A stretch of 64,000 bases of DNA from Corynebacterium sp. HMSC074A01 (GCF_001831515.1 NZ_KV825628.1:45584-109583); one strand, 5' to 3'; positions 25,256-34,996 are shown, numbered from the stretch's first letter. Notes: generated by a model from the sequence alone, not told the origin. Numbers and translations: made by a program.

Positions 25256-27031
25256 CTACTTGTCCTCGCCGCCGTCGGCGGCTTCGGCGTTGTCGTCCTT
25301 CTTGGAGTCTTTCTTGTCGCCCTGCTTGTCGTTCTTGTTCTCCTCGGTGGTCTTGCCCTCTTTCGCCTCACGGACCTGCTCCGGGTCGAAGCGCGGGTCC
25401 GAGATGCTCACCTTTTCCCCGATCTGTTCGGAGTACTCGTCGGGCCAGTTGATGACGATGTCGCCAGCCTTGAGCTCGCCGCCGGTAATCGCGATGTCGA
25501 CGTCGTTGCTGGCGCCGGTTTCCACCTTGCGCTCTTCCACCACGCCGGAGGATGCGTCATCACCATCGGTGGCCATGACCAGGACCTTCTTGTCACCCTC
25601 TTCGCCGTAGACGGCGTCAAGCGGGACGTTGAGCGCATCCGCGGACTCCTGGGTGATGATCTCCGCGCGCACCGTGCCGCCGAGCAGGAGGCCCTTGGTG
25701 TCGCCGGTGACCTCGATCTCAACCGGGAAGGTCACGCTGCCGGACTCGCTATCGGATCCGCCCCCGCCTGCTGACATTCCGCCCGGCATTCCGGCCGGTG
25801 CGGCGCTGGACTGGTCGGCGGCGGGCGCGATGCGCTTAACACGCCCCTTGAACTTCTTATCGCCCGTTGCCGTGGAGGTAAATTCCACGCGGTTGCCCTG
25901 CTTGATGTTGGGCACGTCCGCTTCGCGGACTTCGGACTTAATGAGCAAGCTCGAGTCGTCGGCGAGGCTGAGCAGCTTGCCCTGCGGGATGTCGCCCTCC
26001 TCCACATCGACGGAGGTAACTACGCCGGCGAGCGGCGAGTACAGGGTCGCCTCCTGCAGCTGGTACTCCAGGGTGCCGTCGGACTCGGAGATGCCGGCGC
26101 TTTCCGCCTGCCTACGTGCCGAATCTACCTGGCCCTGGAGCTGCTGGCGCTCCTGCTGCGCCTGCGATTGTGCAGCCGCGAGTGCCGCCTTGGCATCCTG
26201 GAGGGCGGCGTAGGCCTCGTCCACGCTCATCGGTGCCCCGCCACCTTCCGCGCCAGCGATCTGAGCGATCTCGTCGGGCGACATGCCGGCCGCAGCACCA
26301 CCCGGCGCGGGCGCGGCTCCCGGTGCAGCGGGTGCGCCACCCGGTGCGGCCGGTGCGGCTGGTGCCGCCGGTGCCTTGGGGCCCTGGCCTCCACCGCTGG
26401 ACGTGCCGTTGGAGCTGTTGCCTGGCAGGTGGGAGGAGAGGTTGCCGGCCATCTGGCTGAAGACATCGGCCACGCGGGTGGCGGAGCGGCCGCCCTGGGC
26501 GGCAAGCGCAGCGTCGTAAGCCGCCTGCGCCTGGTTGACCTGGGCCTGTGCCTGCCGGATCGTCTGGTTCGACCCGTTTGCAACCGACTGGTCGTGTGCG
26601 TTGAGCTGCGACTGCGCCTGCTCGAGTGCCTGGGCGGCTTCGGCTTGCGCGTTGGCCTGCTGGCGCTCCTGGGCGGCGAGCTGTCGGTCCAGCTGTTCGG
26701 TGTTCATCGAGGCGAGGAACTGATCCTTTTGCACCCGATCGCCCGGCTGCACGGCGATCTTTTCCACCTCGGACTGCACCGAAGTGGTGATGTTCATGGC
26801 CCGAATCGGGGCGATGTGCCCGTTGACGATCACGCTGTCCGAGACGTCCTCGGCAGCGGCGATGGTGTAGTCACCCGGCTGAAGGCCCGAGCCGTCCGCC
26901 TCGTCTGACCCGCCAAAGCCACACGCGGACGCGAACAGCGCCACGCTAGTCAGCGCGGCGACGGTGCGCAGCTTCAGCGAGCGGCGACGGGTGGTGGCGT
27001 GCGGGGTGGTTGTTCCGAATTCGGACACCAA
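25256..27031 (-). CDS. MacA-like periplasmic adaptor lipoprotein (HlyD/RND family)
   Basis: The product has 591 residues. The lipobox is ASAC with lipid-modified Cys37, after a basic N-terminus. A biotinyl-lipoyl-like half motif (about 60-105) precedes a long Gln/Ala coiled coil (about 105-170 and 260-305). Between them is an Ala/Pro/Gly-rich insertion (about 200-255), unusual for this family. The second lipoyl half, a beta-barrel domain and an acidic tail follow (EDK-rich to the end). The adaptor should span from the membrane into the envelope and work with the ATPase and permease encoded just downstream. In Gram-positives, where no TolC exists, such adaptors are known but little studied. 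Confidence 0.88.
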   Translation of the reverse strand: MVSEFGTTTPHATTRRRSLKLRTVAALTSVALFASACGFGGSDEADGSGLQPGDYTIAAAEDVSDSVIVNGHIAPIRAMNITTSVQSEVEKIAVQPGDRVQKDQFLASMNTEQLDRQLAAQERQQANAQAEAAQALEQAQSQLNAHDQSVANGSNQTIRQAQAQVNQAQAAYDAALAAQGGRSATRVADVFSQMAGNLSSHLPGNSSNGTSSGGGQGPKAPAAPAAPAAPGGAPAAPGAAPAPGGAAAGMSPDEIAQIAGAEGGGAPMSVDEAYAALQDAKAALAAAQSQAQQERQQLQGQVDSARRQAESAGISESDGTLEYQLQEATLYSPLAGVVTSVDVEEGDIPQGKLLSLADDSSLLIKSEVREADVPNIKQGNRVEFTSTATGDKKFKGRVKRIAPAADQSSAAPAGMPGGMSAGGGGSDSESGSVTFPVEIEVTGDTKGLLLGGTVRAEIITQESADALNVPLDAVYGEEGDKKVLVMATDGDDASSGVVEERKVETGASNDVDIAITGGELKAGDIVINWPDEYSEQIGEKVSISDPRFDPEQVREAKEGKTTEENKNDKQGDKKDSKKDDNAEAADGGEDK

Positions 27032-27159
27032 ACATTCTCCTCACAAACGAGCGCGCCACGAAGAAGGCCCAAATTACGAAGGGCGACGGGCGCGAAGGGC
27101 GTGCAACTTCCGAAAACTATACACGCCGACCCCGCCAGATGGCAGTGCTGGACGAGCGT

Positions 27160-27708
27160 TTACGCTCTCGGTGTGGAAACCGCGATTGCGCCCCACACCG
27201 CATCGGCGGGCAGCGCCTCGACTGCGGCGATGTCCGGCCCGGCCGCGATGGCTTTGAGCGTGGCCGCGTCCGCGGTAATGATCGCGCCGACTACGCGCGC
27301 GTCGGCAGGCTCCGCGTGGGCGCGGAGCACCGCGCGCTGCAGTTCGCGCTCGCACACCTGGGCACGGTTGGCACCGGCGGCAGGTTCCGGAGTGTCCTTG
27401 TGCGGCAGCCCTTGAGGCACGATCGCGTTGACCCGGGGCGCGGCCTCGTAGGCAGCCGCGGCTAGGTCACAGGAAAGCGGTGTGGTGAAACTCACGAGGG
27501 CCAGGTGGTCCAGGCCGTCTTCGCCCAGCGCTTCGAGGGAGGCGGCGGCACGCGCTGCGTAATGCTCGGCTGGTTCGTTGTTGAAAGGCCCGAGCGTGTC
27601 ACCCTGCACCACCGGCGGGACGGGCGGGTGCAGCGCGCCGACGGCGAAGATGCCTGCACCAAGGACGGCCGCGGCCACCAGCGCCCCGATCCCCTCCTTC
27701 GCGCGCAC
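27160..27708 (-). CDS. membrane-anchored protein of unknown function
   Basis: The product has 182 residues. One N-terminal hydrophobic helix (about 7-27) is followed by an extracytoplasmic alanine-rich domain with Cys residues near 79 and 119 that might form a disulfide. The start is GTG, one base after the stop of rluD, so it is the third gene of an lspA-rluD-unknown operon with tight coupling. I do not recognise a family. Alanine-rich composition is normal for this genome. The partner genes suggest a housekeeping setting, not a function. Confidence 0.6.
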   Translation of the reverse strand: MRAKEGIGALVAAAVLGAGIFAVGALHPPVPPVVQGDTLGPFNNEPAEHYAARAAASLEALGEDGLDHLALVSFTTPLSCDLAAAAYEAAPRVNAIVPQGLPHKDTPEPAAGANRAQVCERELQRAVLRAHAEPADARVVGAIITADAATLKAIAAGPDIAAVEALPADAVWGAIAVSTPRA

Positions 27709-27709
27709 C

Positions 27710-28639
27710 TTAGGGCGCTCGCAACATATCGAGGGCGTGCTGCAGGTCCTCCGGGTAGCCGGATTCCACCACCATGTACTCGCCGGTGCGGGGGTGGGTA
27801 AAGCCGAGCGCCTTGGCGTGCAGCCACTGGCGGATCAGGCCGAGGCGCTTGGCCAGGTTCGGGTCGGAGCCGTACATGGGATCGCCCACGCACGGGTGTC
27901 CGGTGGCGGCCATGTGGACGCGGATCTGGTGGGTGCGGCCGGTCTCCAAGTGGATCTCGAGCAGGCTGGCCTGACGGAAGGCCTCGAGCACCTTGTAATG
28001 GGTCACGCTCGCGCGGCCGTCGTCAGTCACGGCGAACTTCCACCCGGCGGAGGGGTGGCGGCCAATGGGTGCGTCGATGGTGCCCACGATCGGATCCGGC
28101 AGGCCCTGGACCACGGCGTGGTAGGTCTTGTCCACAGTGCGCTCCTTGAACGCACGCTTGAGCACCGAGTAGCCCTGCATACTCGCGGCGACGACCATCA
28201 CCCCGGAGGTGCCCACGTCCAGGCGCTGCACGATGCCCTTGCGCTCGGGCGGGCCGGCGTCCGGCAGCGTAAAACCCATGGCCTGCAGGCCGCCGAGCAC
28301 GGTCGGGCCCTCCCAGCCAAGCGTGGGGTGCGCGGCGACGCCCACCGGCTTGTCCACGGCGATGACGTCGGCGTCGTGGTAGAGCACGTGCATCCCCTCG
28401 ACCATCTCCGCGACTGGCTCCGGGGCGCGCTTCGGCTCGGGCAAGGTTGCCTCGATGATCACGCCGGGGGTGACGCGGTCGGACTTTTGGGGCAACGTGG
28501 CGTCGATAAGCACCTGCTCTGCGGCGATCATCTCGACAGCGACGCTGCGCGAAATCCCGAAGAGCTTGGCGAGCGCGGCATCGACGCGCATGCCCGCCAG
28601 GCCTTCGGGGACGGGGAGGCGGCGGAAATCACCCGGCAT
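27710..28639 (-). CDS. rluD: RluD-family 23S rRNA pseudouridine synthase
   Basis: The product has 309 residues. An S4 domain occupies about 12-70 ([19 protein letters not shown]), and the catalytic domain follows. The [13 protein letters not shown] motif holds the catalytic Asp. [10 protein letters not shown] and [11 protein letters not shown] also match RluA/RluC/RluD proteins. It isomerises uridine to pseudouridine, in RluD near helix 69 of 23S rRNA; the exact target here is inferred. The start overlaps the lspA stop by 11 bp. The lspA-rluD pairing is common in Actinobacteria. Confidence 0.92.
   Translation of the reverse strand: MPGDFRRLPVPEGLAGMRVDAALAKLFGISRSVAVEMIAAEQVLIDATLPQKSDRVTPGVIIEATLPEPKRAPEPVAEMVEGMHVLYHDADVIAVDKPVGVAAHPTLGWEGPTVLGGLQAMGFTLPDAGPPERKGIVQRLDVGTSGVMVVAASMQGYSVLKRAFKERTVDKTYHAVVQGLPDPIVGTIDAPIGRHPSAGWKFAVTDDGRASVTHYKVLEAFRQASLLEIHLETGRTHQIRVHMAATGHPCVGDPMYGSDPNLAKRLGLIRQWLHAKALGFTHPRTGEYMVVESGYPEDLQHALDMLRAP
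28499..28511 (-). repeat. 13-mer copy GCTTNTCGACGCC (N=A)
   Basis: Exact copy inside rluD, read as LIDA. Confidence 0.9.
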
Positions 28640-29189
28640 CCGACTCCTCCTTCAGAAAGAGGGCGAGCGCGAAGATCGCCACGCCGACGGTGATGGAGGC
28701 ATCGGCCAGGTTGAACACCGCGAAATTGCCCACCGAGATGTAATCCACCACGTGCCCGAACCAGAAGCCCGGGTCGCGCGCAAGCCGGTCGATGAGGTTG
28801 CCGAGCGCGCCACCGGCGATCATGGCCAAACCGATGGCCTCGACGCGGTTGCTCAGGCGCGGGGCGGCGATGAGCGAACCCACGACGAAGACGAGCTGGA
28901 TCGTGGTAAACAGCCAGGTCGAGTTCTGGCCCATGGAAAAGGCCGCACCCGGGTTAAACAGCAGGTAGAAGCGGAACCAATCCCCGATTACGGCGACCGG
29001 TTCGCCCGGGGTGAGCCAGCCCAGCATCAGCTGCTTGACCGCCTGGTCAATCGCGGCGATGGCGAGCATCATGCCCGCTACGAGCGGCAGGTACCGCGGC
29101 CTTTTGCCCGCGGGCTGCGCCGAGCTCCCTTCACTTGCTTGGCTAGTTGTGTGTTGCATCGCCTGTTTACTGTAGTCGGTTGGCAACAA
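28629..29189 (-). CDS. lspA: lipoprotein signal peptidase (signal peptidase II)
   Basis: The product has 186 residues from the ATG at 29189; an internal ATG at 29159 (MQHTTSQ) is also possible and would shorten a disordered N-terminus. Four membrane helices are visible, with the catalytic Asp pair in [11 protein letters not shown] and [12 protein letters not shown]. It cleaves the signal peptide of prolipoproteins after lipid attachment at the Cys. Likely substrates in this window are the lipoproteins at 1587, 25256, 29239 and 31967. It heads the lspA-rluD operon. A divergent spacer of about 49 bp separates it from the lipoprotein at 29239. Confidence 0.94.
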   Translation of the reverse strand: MLPTDYSKQAMQHTTSQASEGSSAQPAGKRPRYLPLVAGMMLAIAAIDQAVKQLMLGWLTPGEPVAVIGDWFRFYLLFNPGAAFSMGQNSTWLFTTIQLVFVVGSLIAAPRLSNRVEAIGLAMIAGGALGNLIDRLARDPGFWFGHVVDYISVGNFAVFNLADASITVGVAIFALALFLKEESDAG

Positions 29190-29238
29190 AGCGGGTATCG
29201 CCTCAATCGCTGCGGGTGCCGTGCGGTAGGTTCGAAGT

Positions 29239-30234
29239 GTGTTTTCTCTGCTCGATCGCCCTGCTCACCCCGCCCTCCTGCTGAGCGCTAGCCTGCTCGT
29301 TTTCCCACTGGCCGCCTGCGGCAGCGAGGAATTCGACCCGCTGGAGACCATCCCCGCCTTCGCGCTCGACAGCCCGGCCGTGGAGGTCGTCGAGGCGGGT
29401 GAGCGCCCGCAGCTTTTGCAATTCAAGGACGCGGCTGTTGAAAAGGCCGAACCGTGGGAGACCACCGTGGAAGTCGCAACTGGGGTCGAGCAGGACGTGG
29501 TGCCGGCCGAGCAGGCCGACGAGCTGGGCCAGGCCCCCGCCGGCGGCGACGTGGACACGGTCACGCTGCCGCTCACGGTCACCGCGGAGCCCGCGGACGA
29601 GCCCGGCGAGGGCGAGTCGCCAGCCGCGCGCGCAGTCGAGCTGGCCGTGGGCACTGCTACCCACTCGGACTTGAGCCGCAACGAGGAGCTCGCCAGCGCC
29701 AAGGACTTCCTCATGCGCTGGCGCGCCGCCGAGAGCGGGGCGATCTCCACGCTCAAGCTCTTAGCCCCCGGCGATTCGACGGAAGCGGGACGCGAAGCCG
29801 TGGAGCGCTCGCTGCTCCTGCTCGCCTCCACCAACGTGGTCCTGCCCAAAGACCCGGTGGGCGTCGGCGGGTCTTGGACGGTGCGCAACCGCATCACTGG
29901 TGCGTCGAACATGCTGCGGACCAGCACGTATACGGTCACCGCGATCGACGGCGACCGGGTTGAGCTTGACGTGAGCGTCGAGGAGCGCCCGACCCAGCAG
30001 TCGCTGTCGATCGATAACGAGGTGGCAGGCGAGCTCGACGGTTCTTCACTGGATGTGGAAACCACCTCCACAACCGCGCAGGGCAGTATTACGCTGGACC
30101 TCACACGCCCGCTGCCGGTGGCCGGCCAGGTCGCCGCCACGACGCGCCTCGTCTACTCGGGTACCGAGGGCGCAGGCGGATTCAAGGTCGTCCAGGACGT
30201 CACCGAGGCGCTGACCTACGGCGCGGACGCTTAA
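29239..30234 (+). CDS. putative lipoprotein, DUF6263-like
   Basis: The product has 331 residues. The lipobox PLAAC gives lipidated Cys27. Residues 30-130 are low-complexity acidic; the C-terminal part (about 150-331) is beta-rich with repeated segments such as VGVGGSWTVRNRITG and RLVYSGTEGAGGFKV. The ending resembles DUF6263, with low certainty. The start is GTG. It is 18 bp upstream of the ABC-F gene on the same strand, and the two could share a transcript. Function unknown; likely anchored on the outer face of the membrane. Confidence 0.6.
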   Translation: MFSLLDRPAHPALLLSASLLVFPLAACGSEEFDPLETIPAFALDSPAVEVVEAGERPQLLQFKDAAVEKAEPWETTVEVATGVEQDVVPAEQADELGQAPAGGDVDTVTLPLTVTAEPADEPGEGESPAARAVELAVGTATHSDLSRNEELASAKDFLMRWRAAESGAISTLKLLAPGDSTEAGREAVERSLLLLASTNVVLPKDPVGVGGSWTVRNRITGASNMLRTSTYTVTAIDGDRVELDVSVEERPTQQSLSIDNEVAGELDGSSLDVETTSTTAQGSITLDLTRPLPVAGQVAATTRLVYSGTEGAGGFKVVQDVTEALTYGADA

Positions 30235-30252
30235 GTTACACGGAGGTTTCCC

Positions 30253-31956
30253 ATGGTTGCACCGCTGCACATCGGCCTTGACGGCATCTCATTTTCCTAC
30301 CCCGGCGGCAAGCGCGTGCTCACCGACATCTCGTTCGCCGTCCCCTCCGGCTCGGTCACGGGGCTCATCGGCGAGAACGGCGCGGGCAAATCCACCCTGC
30401 TGTCCGTCATCTCCCGCGAGCTTGTCCCCGACACCGGCGAGCTGATCACCCCGCCGGTCACCGGCTTCATCGCGCAGGAGACCTCCCTGCCTTTCACCGA
30501 GCCCGCCAGCATGCTTATCGACGCCGCCGTGGCCGAACTCCGCAACGTCGAAGCCGACATCACCCGCCTCGGCGAGGCCATGGCGACCGCGGAAGGCGCG
30601 GACAACGCCGCGCTCGCCGCCGACTTCGACCTCGCGCTCGCCCGCGCGGAGCAGTCCGGCGTGTGGGAGCTGGATGCGCGCATCGCCACCGTGCTCGCCG
30701 GCCTGGGCCTGGCCAACGTGCCGCTTTCCACCCCGCTCGGCGAGATGAGTGGTGGGCAGCGCCGCCGCTTCGCCCTGGCCACGCTCCTTCTGCGCCCCGT
30801 CGACGCGATGGTGCTCGACGAGCCGACCAACCACTTGGACGACGAGGCCGTCGACTTCCTCGTCGGCGAGCTCGAGGCGTTCAAGGGCCCGGTGCTAGTG
30901 GCCTCGCACAACCGCTACTTCTTGGACACCGTCTGCGACGGCATCGTGGACCTCGACCTCGGCCTGGGCGCCGAGGGCGGCTTCGGCGAGGAAACCCGCC
31001 AGGGCGCGCGCTTTTCCGGCGCGTTCTCGGACTACCTTGCAGCCCGCGAGGACCGTCGCCGCCGCTGGGAGAGCGACTACGCCGCCCAGGAGCACGAGCG
31101 CGTGCGCCTGGAAAAGGCCGCCGAACAGGACGAAGAGGACATCTTCCACTCCCACGAGAACAAGACCGAGACGCGCAAGGCCGCGAAGTTCTACGCCGAT
31201 AAAGCGGCGAAAACGGTGGGTAACCGCCGCCGCTCTGCCCGGCTGCGCCTCGAGGCGCTCGAACGCGAGGCGATTCCCGCCCCGCCCGCGCGCCTGGCGT
31301 TTCGTGGCGTGCCGGAGCACACGGTGACGTCGATTGGCGTGCCCGCGATCGTGACCAAAGGCCTAGCGGTACCAGAGCGGCTCGCCCCGCTGGATCTCAA
31401 GGTGCAGCCGGGCGAGCAGCTGCTCATCGAGGGCCCGAACGGCTCCGGCAAGTCGACCCTGCTGAAGATTCTCGACGGCACACTCACCGACTATGAAGGC
31501 GAATGCCTCATCCCCGAGGAATACACGGTCGCCCGCTTAGAGCAGGACGACAACTGGCAAGACCTCAGCGTCACCGCTGCGGAAGCCTTCGCCGCGCGCA
31601 CCGGCGAGACCGGCCCCACCCTGGTGGAGATGGGACTGATGACGCAGGCGCAGTCGGAGAAGAAACTCGAGGACCTCTCGCTCGGCCAGCGCCGCCGCGT
31701 CTCGCTCGGCATTATCTTGTCGTCGCCGCCGGACCTTTTGCTTCTCGACGAGCCCACCAACCACCTCTCACTCGCACTCGCCGAAGAACTCGAGCACGCG
31801 CTGCTCGACTTCGCCGGCACCGTCGTGATCACCAGCCACGACAGGTGGGTGCGCCGCCAGTGGCGCGAGCGCATCCGCCAAAAAGACGGACGCGCCAGGA
31901 TCCTCACCCTGTCCACGATGTGGACCGGGGAGGTCTGGCGCGACGAGACGGACTAG
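30253..31956 (+). CDS. ABC-F family ATPase
   Basis: The product has 567 residues, with two ATPase domains in one chain and no membrane segments. Domain 1 has Walker A GENGAGKST, signature MSGGQRRRFALA and Walker B AMVLDEPTNHLD. Domain 2 has GPNGSGKST, LSLGQRRRVSLG and LLLDEPTNHLS. The linker between them (about 255-335) is charged and helical, as in ribosome-acting ABC-F proteins, with a HENKTETRKAAKFYADK segment. It probably acts on translating ribosomes; whether it is a housekeeping factor or protects from antibiotics cannot be told from sequence alone. GGAGG lies seven bases before the ATG. Confidence 0.9.
   Translation: MVAPLHIGLDGISFSYPGGKRVLTDISFAVPSGSVTGLIGENGAGKSTLLSVISRELVPDTGELITPPVTGFIAQETSLPFTEPASMLIDAAVAELRNVEADITRLGEAMATAEGADNAALAADFDLALARAEQSGVWELDARIATVLAGLGLANVPLSTPLGEMSGGQRRRFALATLLLRPVDAMVLDEPTNHLDDEAVDFLVGELEAFKGPVLVASHNRYFLDTVCDGIVDLDLGLGAEGGFGEETRQGARFSGAFSDYLAAREDRRRRWESDYAAQEHERVRLEKAAEQDEEDIFHSHENKTETRKAAKFYADKAAKTVGNRRRSARLRLEALEREAIPAPPARLAFRGVPEHTVTSIGVPAIVTKGLAVPERLAPLDLKVQPGEQLLIEGPNGSGKSTLLKILDGTLTDYEGECLIPEEYTVARLEQDDNWQDLSVTAAEAFAARTGETGPTLVEMGLMTQAQSEKKLEDLSLGQRRRVSLGIILSSPPDLLLLDEPTNHLSLALAEELEHALLDFAGTVVITSHDRWVRRQWRERIRQKDGRARILTLSTMWTGEVWRDETD
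30513..30525 (+). repeat. 13-mer copy GCTTNTCGACGCC (N=A)
   Basis: Exact copy inside the ABC-F gene, read as LIDA. Confidence 0.9.
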
Positions 31957-31966
31957 CGCTTGGTTT

Positions 31967-32569
31967 TTACAGCGCCGGAGCCTCCTGGTACTCGCCCTCC
32001 GGGGCCGGCGCCTCCGCAGGCGCTTCCGCCGGCGCTTCTTCGCCTGCCGGGGCCGGTGCCTTACACATCTGCGGCAGCTGCTCCGGCGGCAGAGTGTTGC
32101 TGACCAGGGTGCAAGCCCACTCCTGAGACAGCTTCCACTGGCCGTCCTCGAAGACGAACTCCACGTCCTCCGCCTGCTGGGAGGACTGCTGCTCCGGCTG
32201 GGTGAAGTTCACCGTAGCCAGCACGGTGTTCGGCCCATAGCCGGGCAGAATCGGGTCCACGACCTGGAAGTTCGCGCCGGACTCCTGCTGGGACTGCGCC
32301 ATGACGTCGAAAAGCTCGGGCACTGTCTCCCCGCCCTGCACCGTGTTAGTGCGCTCCCCGATCGGCAGGTTGGAATCGGTGGCGCGCGCGAGCACCGCGT
32401 TGAGCTCGTCTGCGGTGGGCAGCTCCGCGACCGGTGCGGCCTGCTGCGCCGAAGTCTGCTCGCTCGAGCTGGCAGGATCGTTGTTGGCGGCATCATCGTT
32501 GGAGCAGGCGGCCAACCCCAGGCTCAGGCCTACGGCGGCAACGGCGGCGACGAGTTTGTGTGCGTTCAC
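31967..32569 (-). CDS. MTB12-like secreted/lipid-anchored antigen family protein
   Basis: The product has 200 residues from a GTG at 32569 with AAGGAG five bases upstream; the long frame to 33421 is a shadow over asparaginase. The lipobox LAAC gives Cys22. The domain at about 60-165 matches the low-molecular-weight antigen MTB12 C-terminal domain: TADELNAVLARATDSNLPIGERTN-type opening, then a beta segment and the ending DVEFVFEDGQWKLSQEWACTL, with the W-L-S pattern typical of the family. The tail is Pro/Ala/Glu-rich. MTB12 homologues are surface or secreted proteins of unknown function. It is divergent from the asparaginase gene. Confidence 0.75.
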   Translation of the reverse strand: MNAHKLVAAVAAVGLSLGLAACSNDDAANNDPASSSEQTSAQQAAPVAELPTADELNAVLARATDSNLPIGERTNTVQGGETVPELFDVMAQSQQESGANFQVVDPILPGYGPNTVLATVNFTQPEQQSSQQAEDVEFVFEDGQWKLSQEWACTLVSNTLPPEQLPQMCKAPAPAGEEAPAEAPAEAPAPEGEYQEAPAL

Positions 32570-32684
32570 TGGTTCTCCTTGCAGCAGCTCATGCGCCATA
32601 CCTTCTGGTATGGGCTCTTCTTGCACCCAAGCGTACCGCCCGCGTAGCCCCACACCAACTACACCATCTGGCACGCTAATAGCT

Positions 32685-33611
32685 ATGGATCCCAAAGAAC
32701 CTTGTGTCCTCGTGATCGCCACCGGCGGCACGATCGCCTCCACTACCGACGCCAGCGGTGCCCGCGTGCCCACGCTCGACTGTGCTGCACTTGTCGCCCG
32801 CGCCGACGTGAGCGCGCCCGTGCGCACGCACGATGCGGTCAGCCTCGACTCCTCCGCCATGACGCTCGCCGACGTCGATATGCTGCGCGAGCTCGTGCGC
32901 GCCTCGCTTGCAGACGCCTCCGTCACCGGCATCGTGATCACCCACGGCACCGACTCCATGGCCGATACCGCGCTCGCCCTAGACCTCGTCCACGACGACT
33001 CCCGCCCCGTCGTGCTTACCGGCGCACAGCGCCCCGCCGACGCCGCCGCCTCCGACGGGCCAGCCAACCTGCGCGGCGCGATCGCCGCAGCCGCGTCCCC
33101 GCAGCAGCGCGACCGCGGCGTACTTGTACACTTCGGCGGCGACACCCTGCCTGCCCGCGGCCTGTACAAGGCCGACACAGAGGAACTGCGCGCCTTCGCC
33201 TCGACCGCCCCGCACCCGCTGCCCCGCCCCGCTGCTGTCGACGGCGCGCCATTGGCGGGTTTGCGCATCCCCGTCCTTGCCGCCTGGCCCGGCGCGGACG
33301 CGGAAGTTGCCGACGCGCTGGTTGCGCAGCACCCCGACGGCATCGTGGTGGCGGGCCTTGGCTCCGGCAACGTTTCCACAGCGATGGGACAGGCGCTCGC
33401 CCGCGCGCTCGAGCTCGGCATCGAGGTGGTTATGTCGACTGCTGTCGCGCACGGCCCGGTCTCGCTGGCCTACGGCGGCGCCGGAGGCGGGGCCACGCTG
33501 GCAGACCTCGGCGCGCGCTCCGCAGGTTTCCTACGCCCGGGGCAGGCACGCATGGCGCTGGCTACTGCGCTCGCCTCTGGTGCGGCCCCGGCGCGACTTT
33601 TGGGTTCCTAG
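32685..33611 (+). CDS. L-asparaginase
   Basis: The product has 308 residues from the ATG at 32685. The two Thr nucleophile motifs are present: VIATGGTIASTTD near the N-terminus and VITHGTDSMADTA about 80 residues later. The Thr-Lys-Asp/Glu relay region is in VLTGAQRPADAAASDGP. The short length and absence of a signal peptide suggest a cytoplasmic asparaginase, hydrolysing asparagine to aspartate and ammonia. It shares its stop region (CTAG) with the end of dinB. A spacer of about 115 bp separates it from the MTB12-like gene upstream. Confidence 0.92.
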   Translation: MDPKEPCVLVIATGGTIASTTDASGARVPTLDCAALVARADVSAPVRTHDAVSLDSSAMTLADVDMLRELVRASLADASVTGIVITHGTDSMADTALALDLVHDDSRPVVLTGAQRPADAAASDGPANLRGAIAAAASPQQRDRGVLVHFGGDTLPARGLYKADTEELRAFASTAPHPLPRPAAVDGAPLAGLRIPVLAAWPGADAEVADALVAQHPDGIVVAGLGSGNVSTAMGQALARALELGIEVVMSTAVAHGPVSLAYGGAGGGATLADLGARSAGFLRPGQARMALATALASGAAPARLLGS

Positions 33612-34996
33612 TCTCCGCGCCCGTCGAGCCAGTCGCCCCAATCCAGCGAGTCGAGCGGATCCGCGGGTACGAGGTCCGGGTCATCCTCGCGCAGGCTCTT
33701 GATCCGGCCGGGCCCGGTCGCGCGCGTTTCAAAACGCACCGTCACCCAGCCCTTGCCCGCGCCCTGGACCCAGCCGTGGCCGAACTCCGGGTGGTAGACG
33801 TCCTGGGTGGCCTGCCACTTGCCTTTTACCGGCCCCTGCTCGGTCGCGACCTCGATCTCGGTGTCTGCGTCGTGGTCGCTCACGCCTGTCTCGTAGTCCG
33901 TGTTCGCAGGCGCCGGCTTCACAATCGCCTGGTCGAGCTCCGGGAACAGCACATCCTGCAGGCTGTCTTCCAGCCCGGAGTAAGACACGCCCACGAGCCG
34001 GACGGGGCCGACCTCGTCCGGGTAGCGCACCAGCTTGAAGGCGGTGGCGAGTAGCGTGTCGGCGTCGTCGGTGGCGTAAGGCAAGGTCGCCGAGCGCGAC
34101 TCAATGCGAAAATCCGCCATGCGGAGCTTCACCGTCACCGTGCGCGAGCCGCGCCCGGCACGGGTCAGCCGCCGGTGCGAGTCGGCGGCCGCCCGTTTCA
34201 ACGCGGCGTCTACCTCCGGCTCGGTGGTGAGGTCTTGCGGATACGTGTGCTCGGAGGAGATCTGCTTGGCCTCCGCGCGCGGGGCAACAGGCCGCTCGTC
34301 GATCCCGCGGGCCAGTTCCCACAGCTGCCTGCCCACGACTCCCCCAAGCGAGATGTCAACTTCCTTCTCGCTGAGCGCGGCGAAGTCCCCGATCGTGGTG
34401 ATCCCGGCTGCGGCGAGCTTCGCCTCGGTCACCGGGCCCACACCCCACAGCTCGTTGACGGGCAGCGGGTGCAAAATGTCGAGCTGCTCCGCGTGCGGGA
34501 TGACAAACACACCGTCGGGTTTCGCCAGGCCGGAGCCGATCTTGGCGTACTGCTTGCCGCTACCCGCGCCAATTGAGCTGGGCAGTCCGGTCTCTTCCTT
34601 GATCGCCGCGCGCAGCTCGTTGGCCCACTCGCGGACCTTTTCCGGGCTCGCGCCGACGAGGTCGACGGGCTCCATGAACGCCTCGTCGATGGAGAGCTGC
34701 TCCACCACATCCACGTGGCGGGCGATGACCTCGAAGACGCGGTGCGAGGCCGCCTTGTACACGGCGCGGCGCGGGGCGACGAGCACCGCCTGCGGCCCCA
34801 CCAGGCGCGCGGCGCGGTGGGTGGGCATGGCGGAGCGCGCCCCGAATTTGCGGGCCTCGTAGCTCGCGCCGGCGACGACACCGCGCCCGCTGACGCCGGC
34901 AACCAGCACCGGGCGGCCCTTGAGCGTGGGCCGGGTGAGCTGCTCGCAGGACGCGTAGAAGGCGTCCATGTCGATGTGCAGCACCCAGCGTGTCAT
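33608..34996 (-). CDS. dinB: DNA polymerase IV (Y-family, DinB)
   Basis: The product has 462 residues. Y-family motifs are intact: HIDMDAFYASCEQLTRP, VAGASYEARKFGARSAMP and SIDEAFMEP, which supply the metal-binding Asp/Glu residues. HhH and little-finger domains follow. The C-terminal 110 residues are longer than in the E. coli enzyme, with an acidic DHDADTEIEVATEQGPVKGK stretch and a small terminal domain; a beta-clamp motif is not obvious. It performs error-prone bypass synthesis. Located 30 bp after ileS on the same strand, it may be read through from the ileS T-box transcript. Confidence 0.93.
   Translation of the reverse strand: MTRWVLHIDMDAFYASCEQLTRPTLKGRPVLVAGVSGRGVVAGASYEARKFGARSAMPTHRAARLVGPQAVLVAPRRAVYKAASHRVFEVIARHVDVVEQLSIDEAFMEPVDLVGASPEKVREWANELRAAIKEETGLPSSIGAGSGKQYAKIGSGLAKPDGVFVIPHAEQLDILHPLPVNELWGVGPVTEAKLAAAGITTIGDFAALSEKEVDISLGGVVGRQLWELARGIDERPVAPRAEAKQISSEHTYPQDLTTEPEVDAALKRAAADSHRRLTRAGRGSRTVTVKLRMADFRIESRSATLPYATDDADTLLATAFKLVRYPDEVGPVRLVGVSYSGLEDSLQDVLFPELDQAIVKPAPANTDYETGVSDHDADTEIEVATEQGPVKGKWQATQDVYHPEFGHGWVQGAGKGWVTVRFETRATGPGRIKSLREDDPDLVPADPLDSLDWGDWLDGRGD

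Noticed and set aside
26300..26390. Micro-repeat of Ala/Pro/Gly codons in the adaptor gene as a mobile insertion
   Set aside because: It is in frame and low complexity, with no target duplication or inverted ends; it is better seen as a linker.
32570..33421. Long minus-strand open frame upstream of the MTB12-like gene
   Set aside because: It is antisense to asparaginase, has no family-like text, and the true start is the GTG at 32569 with AAGGAG.
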